Shown here: positions 17,536 to 26,088 of the stretch, piece after piece
Numbering within the stretch: the stretch's first letter is position 1
How the letters are laid out: every line of letters begins with the position of its first letter
Source of the DNA: Candidatus Limnocylindrales bacterium
GTDB lineage: Bacteria; Moduliflexota; Moduliflexia; Moduliflexales; JAUQPW01
Reading direction: 5' to 3'
Assembly: GCA_035559535.1 (NCBI GenBank)
Contig: DATMBG010000040.1
Coordinates: 106,720-170,719 of the forward strand
Length of the DNA stretch: 64,000 nt
Program-made: the position numbers and the translations under genes
The notes under the pieces: generated by a model
What the model was told of the DNA's origin: nothing
Database searches by the model: none
What the model saw: only the letters and a program-made list of their open reading frames with translations

Positions 17536-18045
17536 AGGGCTTCAAATTCCAGATTTCAGATCAGCTTAAAATGAACCGCTTACCTTTCATCTTGACGACT
17601 AGCAAGTAGTAAGTAGCAAACAGTCCCCATCCTCCTCCCCTTTCTGGGGGTAGAGTTTTGGGAACTGACTCTTCCGACTCCCATACGCGCCAGGATAAGA
17701 AAGTTAGCCCTGATAGGGCAACCTGGGGATAGCCCCTGACTTACGCCAGGGGAAACAACATCCTATCTATCAAATGGGGACGTTTGACCTATTAAGCCCA
17801 GGCGGAACGACCTGTTTCACAGGCTGCTGCTACGGAGCTTGAAAAATTCTAAATTATTGAATCCCCCGACTTGTGTCGAGGGCTACCGACTGTTCGTTCC
17901 GGAGGGGCTTTTCAGCTTAACCTGGCGCCTATGCTTCCGACTTCCCTTCCCTGCGAGGGAAGAGGAGAGTTGGGACCCCGGCAATCCCCGAGTACCCCTT
18001 CCCGACGTGGGAAGGGGAAGGTCAGGGAGTTAAGTTAGAAAAAAC
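17536..18045. repeat. Repeat-rich intergenic region
   Basis: No gene. It contains CCCATACGCGCCAGGATAAG at 17680-17699, a GCCCTGATAGGGC hairpin near 17713-17725, the CAAATG-CGTTTG element at 17770-17795, and C/G-rich hairpin material toward 18030 (CTTCCCTTCCCTGCGAGGGA). The element order matches 10411-10485, so this is a second copy of one composite repeat. Confidence 0.75.
17770..17795. repeat. Dispersed CAAACG-CGTTTG element, copy 2
   Basis: TCAAATGGGGACGTTTGACC continuing to TATTAA, within the composite repeat that is also found at 10411-10485. Confidence 0.7.
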
Positions 18046-20787
18046 CTATTCTTGAAAGGGGTTGTGGAGGGGGCTACTCACCAACTTATTGACAATAACA
18101 GGTTGCCCATACCACAATCCTTTCGTAAACTCAACCCGAATTCGATCGATCCAGATATCCGCTTGGCCATGGGAAAGTACTCGAAATTCCAGTTTCTCAA
18201 GATCTTCTAAGTAACAGAACAATTCAAATTCTTCATAGGCCCCCGGCGTTTTAAAATCCCTCCCTTGGAGATCCCGGATGGCCAGGGCCTTCCTTCCCAT
18301 CTCTGAGGTTACGTCGATTCGGGCAATGGGTAAATCTTCCGTATTATCGGAAGTTTTCAATCGAAAAGCAACTTTAAGGTATCCTGGTGGATACCTGAGA
18401 TAAGGGCCGAAAACCGCATAATTCCTATCCCGACCGGTTTTGGAAACCTTCCAGGCAATCCCGTTATAGGCTTCAGGATCCTTCTGTTCTTCCCCAATCC
18501 GATGATCCAGATATTCAGCTTCAAATATATTTTCATAGGATGGTAAAGTAAAGGCCAGGAGGTGATAAGATCCCGGGGTTACCTCCCTGGATAGGGTAAC
18601 CTGACCGATTTCACCGGGTTGAAGAGAAATTGAAGAAGATGCTAAAGCGATTATATCTCCCGAACCTGAAGGATTTTCTAAATCTAGAGGGTTCGACACG
18701 TTCTCCTCGGATTTTAAAGGAGAGGGATGTAAAACCCAACCAATTTTTACATCTCGCCGATTGGTATACTCATTGTTTCGGACAAATAAAGTAACCTTTA
18801 AAGGACGGGCAGGCGAAAGAGAAAATCCCCCTTTTTCTATTTCCCCACTCCCCCCTTCTGGGTCTTTTTCCTCAGAGATCCTGATCTTTTCGATGGAGGG
18901 TTCCACCAAAGAGTAAAAGTAAAAATGGGAATCCTTGATGGGATAGACTTTTTCTAAAACGGCCCTTTGCATTTGTGGAAAGAATTGTCGGTAGTAAAAT
19001 TTAACCTCCTGGTTATAAGCTCCCATGAAAAGATGGGTTATGGGATAACGATCGAAGGTATTTCGATAGTTAAAAAAGTTTTCATAAACATGGATAGCCC
19101 GATGCCTGTTTTCCAGGCAGATGGTGGGAGCCCCCAGGCCGGCGATAAAGGCATTTTGCAGCCTATTTCCCAGCTCCCGAGAAATATCCCGAACGGTATA
19201 TTGAGGATAAGCTGCCCATTCATAATACTGATAACCATTGATAAAAATCGTAGCCATCAGAGGTAACAATAGAAACCCCGTGAAAAAGGCTCTATGAGGA
19301 AGAATCCAGCTCTGCCCACCCCATTTCTTAAAAATCGAGGCCATCGTCCCGATAAAAATTACAGAGATCAACGCCGAAATCCCCAATCCTCGCTTCCAGG
19401 TTAAATCGGGAAGCTTCAGAGAAAAGACCCCGGCGAACCGATAAAGAAGAGGGATCACTCCATAACTCAGGAATACGGTCAACCAGAAGATCAAAAAGGG
19501 TATCGATCCAGGGGATAATCGTTTTTGAACTCTCCAGGATCTTAATCCTCCCCAGGCCATCATGGCTCGTGCAGTCAGGGCGCACATAGGAGGAATGATG
19601 GGAACATAATAACGTACGGGGCGATAAGTTATTATCGCAAAAAGGAAAAAGTGCATGAGATACCAGCAAAGCATAAAAAGATCGACGGGATGAAGCCGTC
19701 GGTTATCTGCTATCGGTTCTTTGTCCGGGATTGTTTGCGGATGGTCATGGAAGAAAAGATAGATAAAATACCCTATACAGGCAAAGGAAAGAAAAAGCTC
19801 AAGGGGGGTTTTCATGAAATAACCAAAGAAGGGGAGGTGGGAGATATTAAAAAGTATCTGGTCCAGGGATCGGGGTGCCGATTGTTGTTTATAATAGCTC
19901 ATGGCCTGATGGATGGAGGGAAAGTAGCGGAGATAAAAGAAAGTATACCAGATGAGAAAAGGAACCAACATTCCCAGCAGAAGAGAGGTAAGGATACGAA
20001 GATAAGAAGGCAGAGGCATACGGGAATACGAAGACCTGGAGACGGGGGGTTGCGGAAGAATATGAAAAGACAGAAGCGTTGCCAGGAGGGGGACAGGTAG
20101 AAGATAGGGGAGATTCTTGAAAATATAGGCGGTAAAGCAACTGACCCCGGAGAGGAAGAAATAGATCAAAGAGGCTGTATTCTGAGATACAGAGCTACGA
20201 AAATCCGGGGGTACGCTCGTTGAGTCTGGTTGTAGAGACGGATTGTGTGCTTCGATCTCTTCCCATCTCCCCTTGTTCCAGCCTCTCTGCCAGAAATACG
20301 CCGACAGAATCATAAAAAAAACCACGGAGGTCTCTGTAAGCCCGGGACGGTTGAACATAAGGAAGAGATAGTTAAAGCCCAGGAGAAATAAAGCCAGGGA
20401 AGCTACTTTTCGCTCGAAACTTTCCTTAAAGGTCAGATAAAAGAAGATAAGACTCAGGCTACTGAAAAACAAAGGAACCAGACGTACCTGGGCTATTCCA
20501 ACACCCGCCATATAGAAAACCAGCCATTTAATGTAGGCCAGGATAGGGCTGATATAAAAATCATTCCATTCATCGAGATCCCACTGACCAAAGAGAATTT
20601 TATTTCGGGCTCCATGGGCCAGCATCCCTTCATCAAAGAAAACCCCACCGCTCCAATCTAAATTGGCCGGGGGGTCTGCGGTTAAGTGGATAATCCGAAG
20701 CGAAATAAGAAAAAGAAGCAGAAGAAGAATCCCGCAGGAAGATGATACGTATTTTTTGCTCACCCATCGCATTGAAGTAACACCCAA
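18046..20787 (-). CDS. GT39/ArnT-like membrane glycosyltransferase with C-terminal beta-sandwich module
   Basis: 913 residues. An N-terminal helix is followed by a GT-C style luminal loop (SGGVFFDEGMLAHGARN) with an acidic pair likely to be catalytic, then about ten more membrane helices. After residue ~610 there are two beta-rich regions; the last (PPGYLKVAFRLKT, GQADIWIDRIRVEF) is homologous to the tail of the 979-residue protein. Two hydrophilic inserts are odd: HNPSLQPDSTSVPPDFRSS, and PQPPVSRSSYSRMPLPSYLR, whose DNA (19990-20060) resembles the intergenic C-rich repeat at 10883-10970. Likely uses a polyprenyl-phosphate sugar made by the adjacent GT2. Confidence 0.85.
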   Translation of the reverse strand: MGVTSMRWVSKKYVSSSCGILLLLLFLISLRIIHLTADPPANLDWSGGVFFDEGMLAHGARNKILFGQWDLDEWNDFYISPILAYIKWLVFYMAGVGIAQVRLVPLFFSSLSLIFFYLTFKESFERKVASLALFLLGFNYLFLMFNRPGLTETSVVFFMILSAYFWQRGWNKGRWEEIEAHNPSLQPDSTSVPPDFRSSVSQNTASLIYFFLSGVSCFTAYIFKNLPYLLPVPLLATLLSFHILPQPPVSRSSYSRMPLPSYLRILTSLLLGMLVPFLIWYTFFYLRYFPSIHQAMSYYKQQSAPRSLDQILFNISHLPFFGYFMKTPLELFLSFACIGYFIYLFFHDHPQTIPDKEPIADNRRLHPVDLFMLCWYLMHFFLFAIITYRPVRYYVPIIPPMCALTARAMMAWGGLRSWRVQKRLSPGSIPFLIFWLTVFLSYGVIPLLYRFAGVFSLKLPDLTWKRGLGISALISVIFIGTMASIFKKWGGQSWILPHRAFFTGFLLLPLMATIFINGYQYYEWAAYPQYTVRDISRELGNRLQNAFIAGLGAPTICLENRHRAIHVYENFFNYRNTFDRYPITHLFMGAYNQEVKFYYRQFFPQMQRAVLEKVYPIKDSHFYFYSLVEPSIEKIRISEEKDPEGGSGEIEKGGFSLSPARPLKVTLFVRNNEYTNRRDVKIGWVLHPSPLKSEENVSNPLDLENPSGSGDIIALASSSISLQPGEIGQVTLSREVTPGSYHLLAFTLPSYENIFEAEYLDHRIGEEQKDPEAYNGIAWKVSKTGRDRNYAVFGPYLRYPPGYLKVAFRLKTSDNTEDLPIARIDVTSEMGRKALAIRDLQGRDFKTPGAYEEFELFCYLEDLEKLEFRVLSHGQADIWIDRIRVEFTKGLWYGQPVIVNKLVSSPLHNPFQE

Positions 20788-20791
20788 GATA

Positions 20792-20840
20792 TCAAACGAG
20801 GACGTTCGACCTTATCAAACGAGACGTTTGATCTACCAAA
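20792..20840. repeat. Dispersed CAAACG-CGTTTG element, tandem copies 3 and 4
   Basis: Copy at 20792-20814 (TCAAACGAGGACGTTCGACC) is followed directly by one at 20815-20840 (TCAAACGAGACGTTTGATCT). The second has a perfect 6-bp stem CAAACG/CGTTTG around AGA. They lie between two glycosyltransferase genes. Confidence 0.8.
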
Positions 20841-20849
20841 CCCCGGTTT

Positions 20850-21836
20850 TTACCCATCAGATTTCATTTCAGAGTCTTGCCCTTGGGGAGATCCTAAAAT
20901 ACCCCGCACGATATATAAAGGGCGATTCTTAACCTCATCATAAATACGTCCCAGGTATTCGCCGATGATGCCAATGGTAATAAGTTGGACACCTCCGAGG
21001 AAACAAATCATGATAATGGTTGTGGTATAGCCGGGAACGGTGGTATTGGTAAAAATTTTCTGAAAGAAAGTTCCCAGACCATAGATCAGACTAAAGGCAG
21101 AAACCGAAAACCCGGTATAAGAGGCAAAGCGGAGGGGTGCATAGGAAAAAGAGACAAAACCATCCAGGGCCAATTTCATCAATTTGCCCAACGAGTACTT
21201 AGACTCTCCCCCGAATCTTTTGTCCCGTTCGTAAGGGATTCCGATCTGGTTAAAACCCACCCAACTTCGTATTCCACGAACGAACCGATTTCTCTCCGGA
21301 ATGGAATTAAGGAGCTTAACAATTTTTTTATCCATCAGGCAGAAATCTCCGGCGTCCAGGGGAATTTCTATGGTTGAAACCGTTTTTAGCATTCTATAAA
21401 AGAGTGCATACATGATTCTGAGAAAAATATGCTCTTTTCTCTTTTTTCTGATTCCATAAACAACCTGATAACCTTCTTGCCACTTTTGAACGAACTGGAG
21501 AATGATTTCGGGTGGATCCTGAAGATCTGAATCCATCACCACTACGGCATCTCCGGTGGCATAATGAAGACCTGCGGTAACAGCCGTTTGATGCCCGAAA
21601 TTCCTGGAGAAGAGGATGACCTGGATTCCGGCATCTTTCTCACACAAACTCTGGAGAATCTGAACAGACCTATCTTGACTTCCGTCATCCACAAATAGGA
21701 TTTGATAGCGGACTCTCAGTTCTTCAATGACCTTTTTGATTCGTTCATATAATTCCAGCAGAGTTTTTTCCTCGTTATAAACCGGAATAACAAAGGATAA
21801 TTTAAACTTCTTATTTTCCACAGATTGACTTTCCAT
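20850..21836 (-). CDS. Glycosyltransferase family 2, DPM1/GtrB-like with two C-terminal membrane helices
   Basis: 328 residues from ATG 21836 (a GTG at 21866 would add ten). The nucleotide-sugar domain is clear: SFVIPVYNEEKTLLELYERI, FVDDGSQDRS, VVVMDSDLQDPPEI (DxD) and GDFCLMDKK. Two membrane segments follow (FASYTGFSVSAFSLIYGLG and TTIIMICFLGGVQLITIGII). The family transfers a sugar from a nucleotide to polyprenyl phosphate on the inner face. It is 62 bases upstream of the ArnT-like gene, which would use the product on the outer face. Confidence 0.93.
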   Translation of the reverse strand: MESQSVENKKFKLSFVIPVYNEEKTLLELYERIKKVIEELRVRYQILFVDDGSQDRSVQILQSLCEKDAGIQVILFSRNFGHQTAVTAGLHYATGDAVVVMDSDLQDPPEIILQFVQKWQEGYQVVYGIRKKRKEHIFLRIMYALFYRMLKTVSTIEIPLDAGDFCLMDKKIVKLLNSIPERNRFVRGIRSWVGFNQIGIPYERDKRFGGESKYSLGKLMKLALDGFVSFSYAPLRFASYTGFSVSAFSLIYGLGTFFQKIFTNTTVPGYTTTIIMICFLGGVQLITIGIIGEYLGRIYDEVKNRPLYIVRGILGSPQGQDSEMKSDG

Positions 21837-22007
21837 ATAAGAAAATAAACAAAGCGTAAAATACACTGAAAGTCAAGGAAAATCCAGGATATTTCACAAA
21901 TTCTTAGGTAATTTTTACGCCTGTTTATAGATAAAGAGTTTCACCAAATTCTCCAGACCGATTAGTCCTCCGGCCAGGGATCAAGGACGTTGAAGATAAA
22001 AACCGAA

Positions 22008-22874
22008 TTACCCGTAAATCGCCACATCGGTTAAGGTAATAAGAAAAAACAGGATACTAATCACTCCATTGACTTTAAAGAAAGCCAGGTCGATCTTTGA
22101 AAGATCCTCCGGTTTGATCAACCGATGTTCATAGATGAGTAATCCGGCTATTACGGAGAGACCTACGCCATAAATAAGGTGCCGATGGGATAGAAGACCT
22201 ATGGCAAAAAAGCAGAGGAACGTAACCCCATGGAGGGCCCGGGCCAGGAGCAAAGCGTTAGGGATTCCGAACCGTTGGGGAATCGAATGGAGTCTGTGCG
22301 TGATATCAAACTCATAGTCCTGGCAGGCATATAAGATGTCAAATCCTGCGATCCAGGTTAAAACGGCCAGGGTTAATAAAAGAGGAACCCTATCGAGGCT
22401 ACCTGTCAGGGCCAGCCAGGCTGCAGAAGGGGCGATACCTATAGCAGTTCCCAGGAAGAAATGACTGGTCCAGGTAAATCGTTTGGTATAAGAATAAAAG
22501 AACATCAGGAACAGAACCACCGGGGAGAGCAGAAAGCAGAGGCGATTGAGCTGATAAGCCGAAAAGATGAAGAGCAAAGAGAAGAAGACAATAAACAGGC
22601 TGACTTCCTTTTTAGATACAAGACCTCGAGGTAGAGCGCGATTTTGCGTTCTGGGATTTAAGGCATCGAGGGAATGATCAACCAAACGGTTAAATCCCAT
22701 GGCAGCACTTCGAGCCCCCACCATAGCCATCAGAATCCAGAATATCTGCTCAAAGGTAGGCAAGTGTTCTCGAGAAGCCAGAACAACGCCACTCAAGGCA
22801 AAGGGAAGAGCAAAAACCGTATGGGAAAATTTAATCATCTCCCCGTAAATCCGGATACTCTTATAAACCGACAT
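22008..22874 (-). CDS. UbiA-family polyprenyltransferase (MqnP-like)
   Basis: 288 residues, about eight membrane helices. The first prenyl-diphosphate/Mg site is seen in GFNRLVDHSLDALNPRTQNR and the second in DILYACQDYEFD. FSHTVFALPFALSG at the start and RSAAMGFNRLVD are what I know from the MqnP/4-hydroxybenzoate-prenyltransferase-like group of the futalosine menaquinone route. Attaches a polyprenyl chain to an aromatic acid in quinone synthesis. Starts 5 bases after the CBS gene stop, so probably cotranscribed. No other quinone genes are in the window to decide the pathway. Confidence 0.88.
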   Translation of the reverse strand: MSVYKSIRIYGEMIKFSHTVFALPFALSGVVLASREHLPTFEQIFWILMAMVGARSAAMGFNRLVDHSLDALNPRTQNRALPRGLVSKKEVSLFIVFFSLLFIFSAYQLNRLCFLLSPVVLFLMFFYSYTKRFTWTSHFFLGTAIGIAPSAAWLALTGSLDRVPLLLTLAVLTWIAGFDILYACQDYEFDITHRLHSIPQRFGIPNALLLARALHGVTFLCFFAIGLLSHRHLIYGVGLSVIAGLLIYEHRLIKPEDLSKIDLAFFKVNGVISILFFLITLTDVAIYG

Positions 22875-22879
22875 AAGGT

Positions 22880-23275
22880 TTAGAGGGCCTGGTTGACCAG
22901 ACGTAGGTCAAAGAGAATATCTGAGATGGTTATAAACCCGATCATTTTATCCCCTTCAATAACCGGAGCCCGGGTTATTCCCGTATTTGCAAAGAGCCTG
23001 GCCACATACTTGATATTAAGATTAGGTGTCACGACGATAACCGGTTTTGTCATGACTTCATGGACTTTGACATGATAGGCATCTAATCCCTTAGCAACAA
23101 CCTTATAGGCCACATCTTTATAGGTAATGATACCATACCCATCCTGCTCATTTCGTCGCTCGACAATCAAGCTTCTAATCTTTTTCGCTTTCATTAACTC
23201 AACAGCATCTGCCACCGTAGCATTTCCATCAATGGTAACAACGTTTTTCGTCATTATGTCCCGTGCGGTTGCCAT
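22880..23275 (-). CDS. CBS-domain pair protein
   Basis: 131 residues from ATG 23275, which has AGGGAAG 3 bases upstream; the open frame extends 46 codons further but that part looks noncoding. Two CBS motifs: ARDIMTKNVVTIDGNATVAD with IRSLIVERR, and VHEVMTKPVIVVTPNLNIKY with ITRAPVIEGDKMIGFITISD. Stand-alone CBS pairs bind adenine nucleotides or SAM and act as regulators of enzymes or transporters. Partner unknown. Confidence 0.9.
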   Translation of the reverse strand: MATARDIMTKNVVTIDGNATVADAVELMKAKKIRSLIVERRNEQDGYGIITYKDVAYKVVAKGLDAYHVKVHEVMTKPVIVVTPNLNIKYVARLFANTGITRAPVIEGDKMIGFITISDILFDLRLVNQAL

Positions 23276-23488
23276 AATCTTCCCTGGCTTTATAGCTACC
23301 AAAGCGCGCAGGCAGTAAGATTTAAAAATCAAAAGACAAAGGTAAAAAACCCCTGTGCCTTTGACTTTCCCGGCAGCTTTGCAGCTCAAGCATAACCCCT
23401 TATAAAAACACAAAAATTTACCTGACCGATTGTTTATTAAATAACTCTACCCTTTTAAAAGGTCAATTCAAAAATAAGAGTTCTTGGG

Positions 23489-23517
23489 TTGACAGAGTTG
23501 GAAATTATCCTTAATTT
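23489..23517 (+). promoter_or_regulatory. Candidate sigma70 promoter for ispE, near-leaderless
   Basis: TTGACA at 23489-23494, 17-base spacer, TAATTT at 23512-23517. Transcription would begin near 23524, only about 4 bases before the ATG at 23528, and no Shine-Dalgarno precedes that ATG. Confidence 0.5.
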
Positions 23518-23527
23518 ACTCAGCAAC

Positions 23528-24391
23528 ATGAAAGAGCTTGTCCTTAAATCTCCGGCTAAAATTAATTTAGGTCTCCAGGTTTTGGGAAAGAGGTCCGACG
23601 GCTATCATGAAGTTCGGACGATCCTTCAAGAAATTGAACTTCATGATCTTCTCTACCTGAGCCGGATCGAAGAGGGAATACAACTCCAGTGCAATCACCC
23701 TCGTCTTCCCCTCAATGAGCAGAATCTGGCTTTTAAAGCCGCCCGACTCATCAAGGAAAAAACAAGGTTTTCGGGGGGGGTTAAGATTTACCTGGATAAA
23801 AAGATTCCCATAGGCGGAGGGTTAGGGGGTGGAAGTAGTAATGCCGCCTGTGTTATTAAAGGATTAAATCAACTTTGGGGCCTGGGACTTACTCGGGAGG
23901 AGATGCAAAATTTGGGAGCAGAAATCGGTTCCGACGTTCCATTTTTTATCTCTGGAGGAACGGCGCTGGCTACGGGTCGGGGAGAAAAAATTCAACAACT
24001 TCCCTCTTTTCCCAAGACCTGGCTTATCGTGATCACTCCAGATGTGGAGATTTCGACCTCGTGGGCTTATAAAAATTTAAATTTGGAGTTGACAAATTGT
24101 TCTACAAATAGTAACGTGATTTTGCCGGAAGATGAGAGGAACAGGTGGTTTTCCCGAGTATGGGAAGGTAAGTGGATAAACGCCTTTGAAGACCTAGTTA
24201 TCCGCGAGTATCCGGTTGTAGGGGAAGCTAAAAAACTTCTTGAGCAGATTGGGGCCAGGTGGGTGTCCTTATCCGGTAGTGGATCTTCTGTATTTGGAAT
24301 CTTCAACAATCAAGGAGAAGCGGAGCTGGCCCGTTCCCAGATAACAGAAAGTACGTGGTTTGTATATCTGACCCACACGGTAGAGCGGTAA
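23528..24391 (+). CDS. ispE: 4-diphosphocytidyl-2-C-methyl-D-erythritol kinase
   Basis: 287 residues from ATG 23528. A TTG at 23489 would extend it, but that codon is the -35 box of the likely promoter. GHMP-kinase motifs: SPAKINLGLQVLGKRSDGYH at the start, the ATP loop PIGGGLGGGSSNAA, SDVPFFISGGTALATGRGE, and the C-terminal SLSGSGSSVFG. It phosphorylates the 2-hydroxyl of CDP-methylerythritol in the MEP isoprenoid pathway. Directly followed by tRNA-Gln. Confidence 0.95.
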   Translation: MKELVLKSPAKINLGLQVLGKRSDGYHEVRTILQEIELHDLLYLSRIEEGIQLQCNHPRLPLNEQNLAFKAARLIKEKTRFSGGVKIYLDKKIPIGGGLGGGSSNAACVIKGLNQLWGLGLTREEMQNLGAEIGSDVPFFISGGTALATGRGEKIQQLPSFPKTWLIVITPDVEISTSWAYKNLNLELTNCSTNSNVILPEDERNRWFSRVWEGKWINAFEDLVIREYPVVGEAKKLLEQIGARWVSLSGSGSSVFGIFNNQGEAELARSQITESTWFVYLTHTVER

Positions 24392-24458
24392 CTTGAGAAT
24401 AGTAAGCAGTTATAAACTATCCAACTGCGTAACCCCGTTTTTCCATTCTCATTCTTAT

Positions 24459-24533
24459 TGGGGCGTCGTCAAGCGGTAAGACACAGGATTTTGGTTCCTG
24501 CATTCGGAGGTTCGAATCCTCCCGCCCCAGCCA
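24459..24533 (+). tRNA. tRNA-Gln (anticodon TTG), CCA encoded
   Basis: Acceptor stem TGGGGCG (24459-24465) pairs with CGCCCCA (24523-24529), discriminator G, then CCA at 24531-24533. Anticodon stem CAGGA/TCCTG encloses the loop TTTTGGT with anticodon TTG at 24491-24493. T-arm GGAGG-TTCGAAT-CCTCC is perfect. Confidence 0.97.
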
Positions 24534-25051
24534 AAATTGGACGTAAGCTGTCTACGTGCACGTCGTTTTCGGCATAGCGAAAGATGGAAAGCTTTCCTGC
24601 TATGACGAAGAATATAAGAGCCAACCTGTTGACCACGTCCTGCATCAACCGAAACATCCCTACTCCCTTCACCCGTCATCCAAGGCGATTTGCTCATATG
24701 TGACGAGAATAGGGGTGCAGGGTCCACCTCTTTTTGAACCCCTTCATACTTCCAATGTAAAGTGGTTTAAAGTGTCAGACCTCTTAAGGAAAAAAGCCAT
24801 CTATTTTACTATTTTCCGTTTGATTCATCTTGGGAAATTCTCATGACCAGTCAACGAAACTTTTTTCTCTAAATTAGGAATAAAATTACTAAATTTCGTT
24901 TATTTAAATTGAGTCTAGTAAAGCATGTCGTATTCAAAATAAAGAGGAGTGACCGGCCGGTCACTCCTCGGAAAGGCCCTACGGCCTGTTCAATCGGAAC
25001 TGGTATTACCTTGTAAGCTTCCTTTTTTGAAAAAAAGTGACGCCTTGCGGA
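24534..25051. other. Intergenic region after tRNA-Gln
   Basis: The longest frame (24556-24846, +) matches nothing I recognise and has no ribosome site. Because it follows a tRNA 3' end, I looked for a repeat of the tRNA end as an integration scar and saw none. The only clear element is the palindrome at 24944-24969. Confidence 0.5.
24944..24969 (-). terminator. Perfect 26-base palindrome, terminator of GYD gene
   Basis: GAGGAGTGACCGG followed by its exact reverse complement, a 13+13 palindrome. On the minus strand it lies about 80 bases after the GYD stop and is followed by TTTATTTT, consistent with a Rho-independent terminator, though a hairpin needs a few central bases unpaired. Confidence 0.65.
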
Positions 25052-25339
25052 CTAAAGCATTGCAAGAAATTCTTTCCACGGTGTCGCGCTTAGTGTCTCG
25101 GTGGTCGAATGTCCATAGGCCCGAATAATCATGGCTGCTTTTTCAACTTGCCGGGGGTCATCCGATTCAACAATATCAACTACATCGAAGCGCCCCAGGG
25201 TTGCAAAACTATCCTTCCAGACCACACCAGGGCACTCACTCTTAATTTTTGCAGCCACGGTATCGGCTAATTGCTTAAGATCCTTAGGATCTGCAAAGGC
25301 TTCAGGGGAAAGCCGGCTCAGAATAATATAAGTTGCCAT
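25052..25339 (-). CDS. GYD domain-containing protein
   Basis: 95 residues. MATYIILSRLSPEAFADPKD at the start and the central LGRFDVVDIVESDDPRQVEK (the GYD position is degenerate: GRFDVV) fit the small GYD/alpha-beta barrel-like family. Ribosome site AAAAGGAGG precedes the ATG. Function of the family is unknown. Single-gene unit with its own terminator. Confidence 0.85.
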   Translation of the reverse strand: MATYIILSRLSPEAFADPKDLKQLADTVAAKIKSECPGVVWKDSFATLGRFDVVDIVESDDPRQVEKAAMIIRAYGHSTTETLSATPWKEFLAML

Positions 25340-25391
25340 CTGATACCTCCTTTTAAGTAAGCTTTAAAGCCTGTGTGGTTCGAAGTTACCC

Positions 25392-25975
25392 TCAATGTCC
25401 TGCCCATATGGATCTGCAGAAATCTGATGGCAGGAGCCCTTTATAATCCCTCCGAACTCTTTGCTTCGTCATATCTAGCTTTTCCTGTATGGCTCTATTA
25501 GTTTGAGCTATTTCCTCATCCGCTATTTTCGCCCCAACCGGAGCAAGGACGGGCTGTTCCACTTTCTCTGCTTTCTCTATCTTCACTATCTTTTCAACCG
25601 CTTTCGGTACGGGCTCTCTTGAGCACTCTAAATTGCCCCGCAACCTCCTTCTTAACGGCTTCGATTCGATCGTCAGCCTTTTCTTGATCTGATCTGAGTC
25701 CGATGGATAAATAGGTGTCTCAACGGCAGGCAGGTACTACAAGGAAGAGCTTGTATTCTGCAGGAGGTTCTATGGGCAAGTTTACGGAATGTCCTCTCCC
25801 TTTGAACCACACAAGCCTATCAACTGAATAGATTATACCATTTTTTACCCCTTCGGGGGTGGGTGTCAATGAAAATGTAAGGGAGCTGCGGAAGAGCTTG
25901 AGGGGAGGGGATTTCCAAAGGAAAACTTTCCATTGTTTAACATCTTTGACCCTTCCTAAGCCGGGATAACTCCCT
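25392..25975 (-). pseudogene. Decayed gene, unrecognised
   Basis: Reading from about 25975 downward, one frame gives protein-like sequence (SSGSYPGLGRVKDVKQWKVF, GIIYSVDRLVWFKGRGHSV, PIEPPAEYKLFLVVPA). It meets a TGA at about 25718, continues in frame (IGLRSDQEKADDRIEAVKKE), then shifts frame near 25620 into a Lys/Glu/Ala-rich tail (PVPKAVEKIVKIEKAEKVEQ, AQTNRAIQEKLDMTKQ). This is the pattern of a once-coding gene with a stop and a frameshift. No start codon or signal peptide is evident. Family unknown; the tail looks coiled-coil. Confidence 0.4.
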
Positions 25976-26069
25976 GAAGACTTAATTTTATAGGTATTAT
26001 AATGATTTTTTAGTTTATATATAAATAATTACTAATAAATTAACTTAAAAATTAAAAACTCCCTTGACA

Positions 26070-26088
26070 TTAAGATGACTTATCTTAA
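26070..26088. promoter_or_regulatory. Inverted repeat TTAAGAT-N5-ATCTTAA followed by T7
   Basis: Perfect 7-bp arms with spacer GACTT, directly after TTGACA (26064-26069) and followed by TTTTTTT. Either an operator in a promoter spacer or a weak plus-strand terminator. Confidence 0.5.

Noticed and set aside
19651-20100. 149-codon plus-strand frame inside the ArnT-like gene
   Set aside because: Lys/Gly-rich shadow that spans the repeat insert; no family.
24455-24727. Open frames crossing the tRNA-Gln gene
   Set aside because: They translate the tRNA itself.
24459-25051. Integrative element attached to tRNA-Gln
   Set aside because: No integrase and no direct repeat of the tRNA 3' end found downstream.
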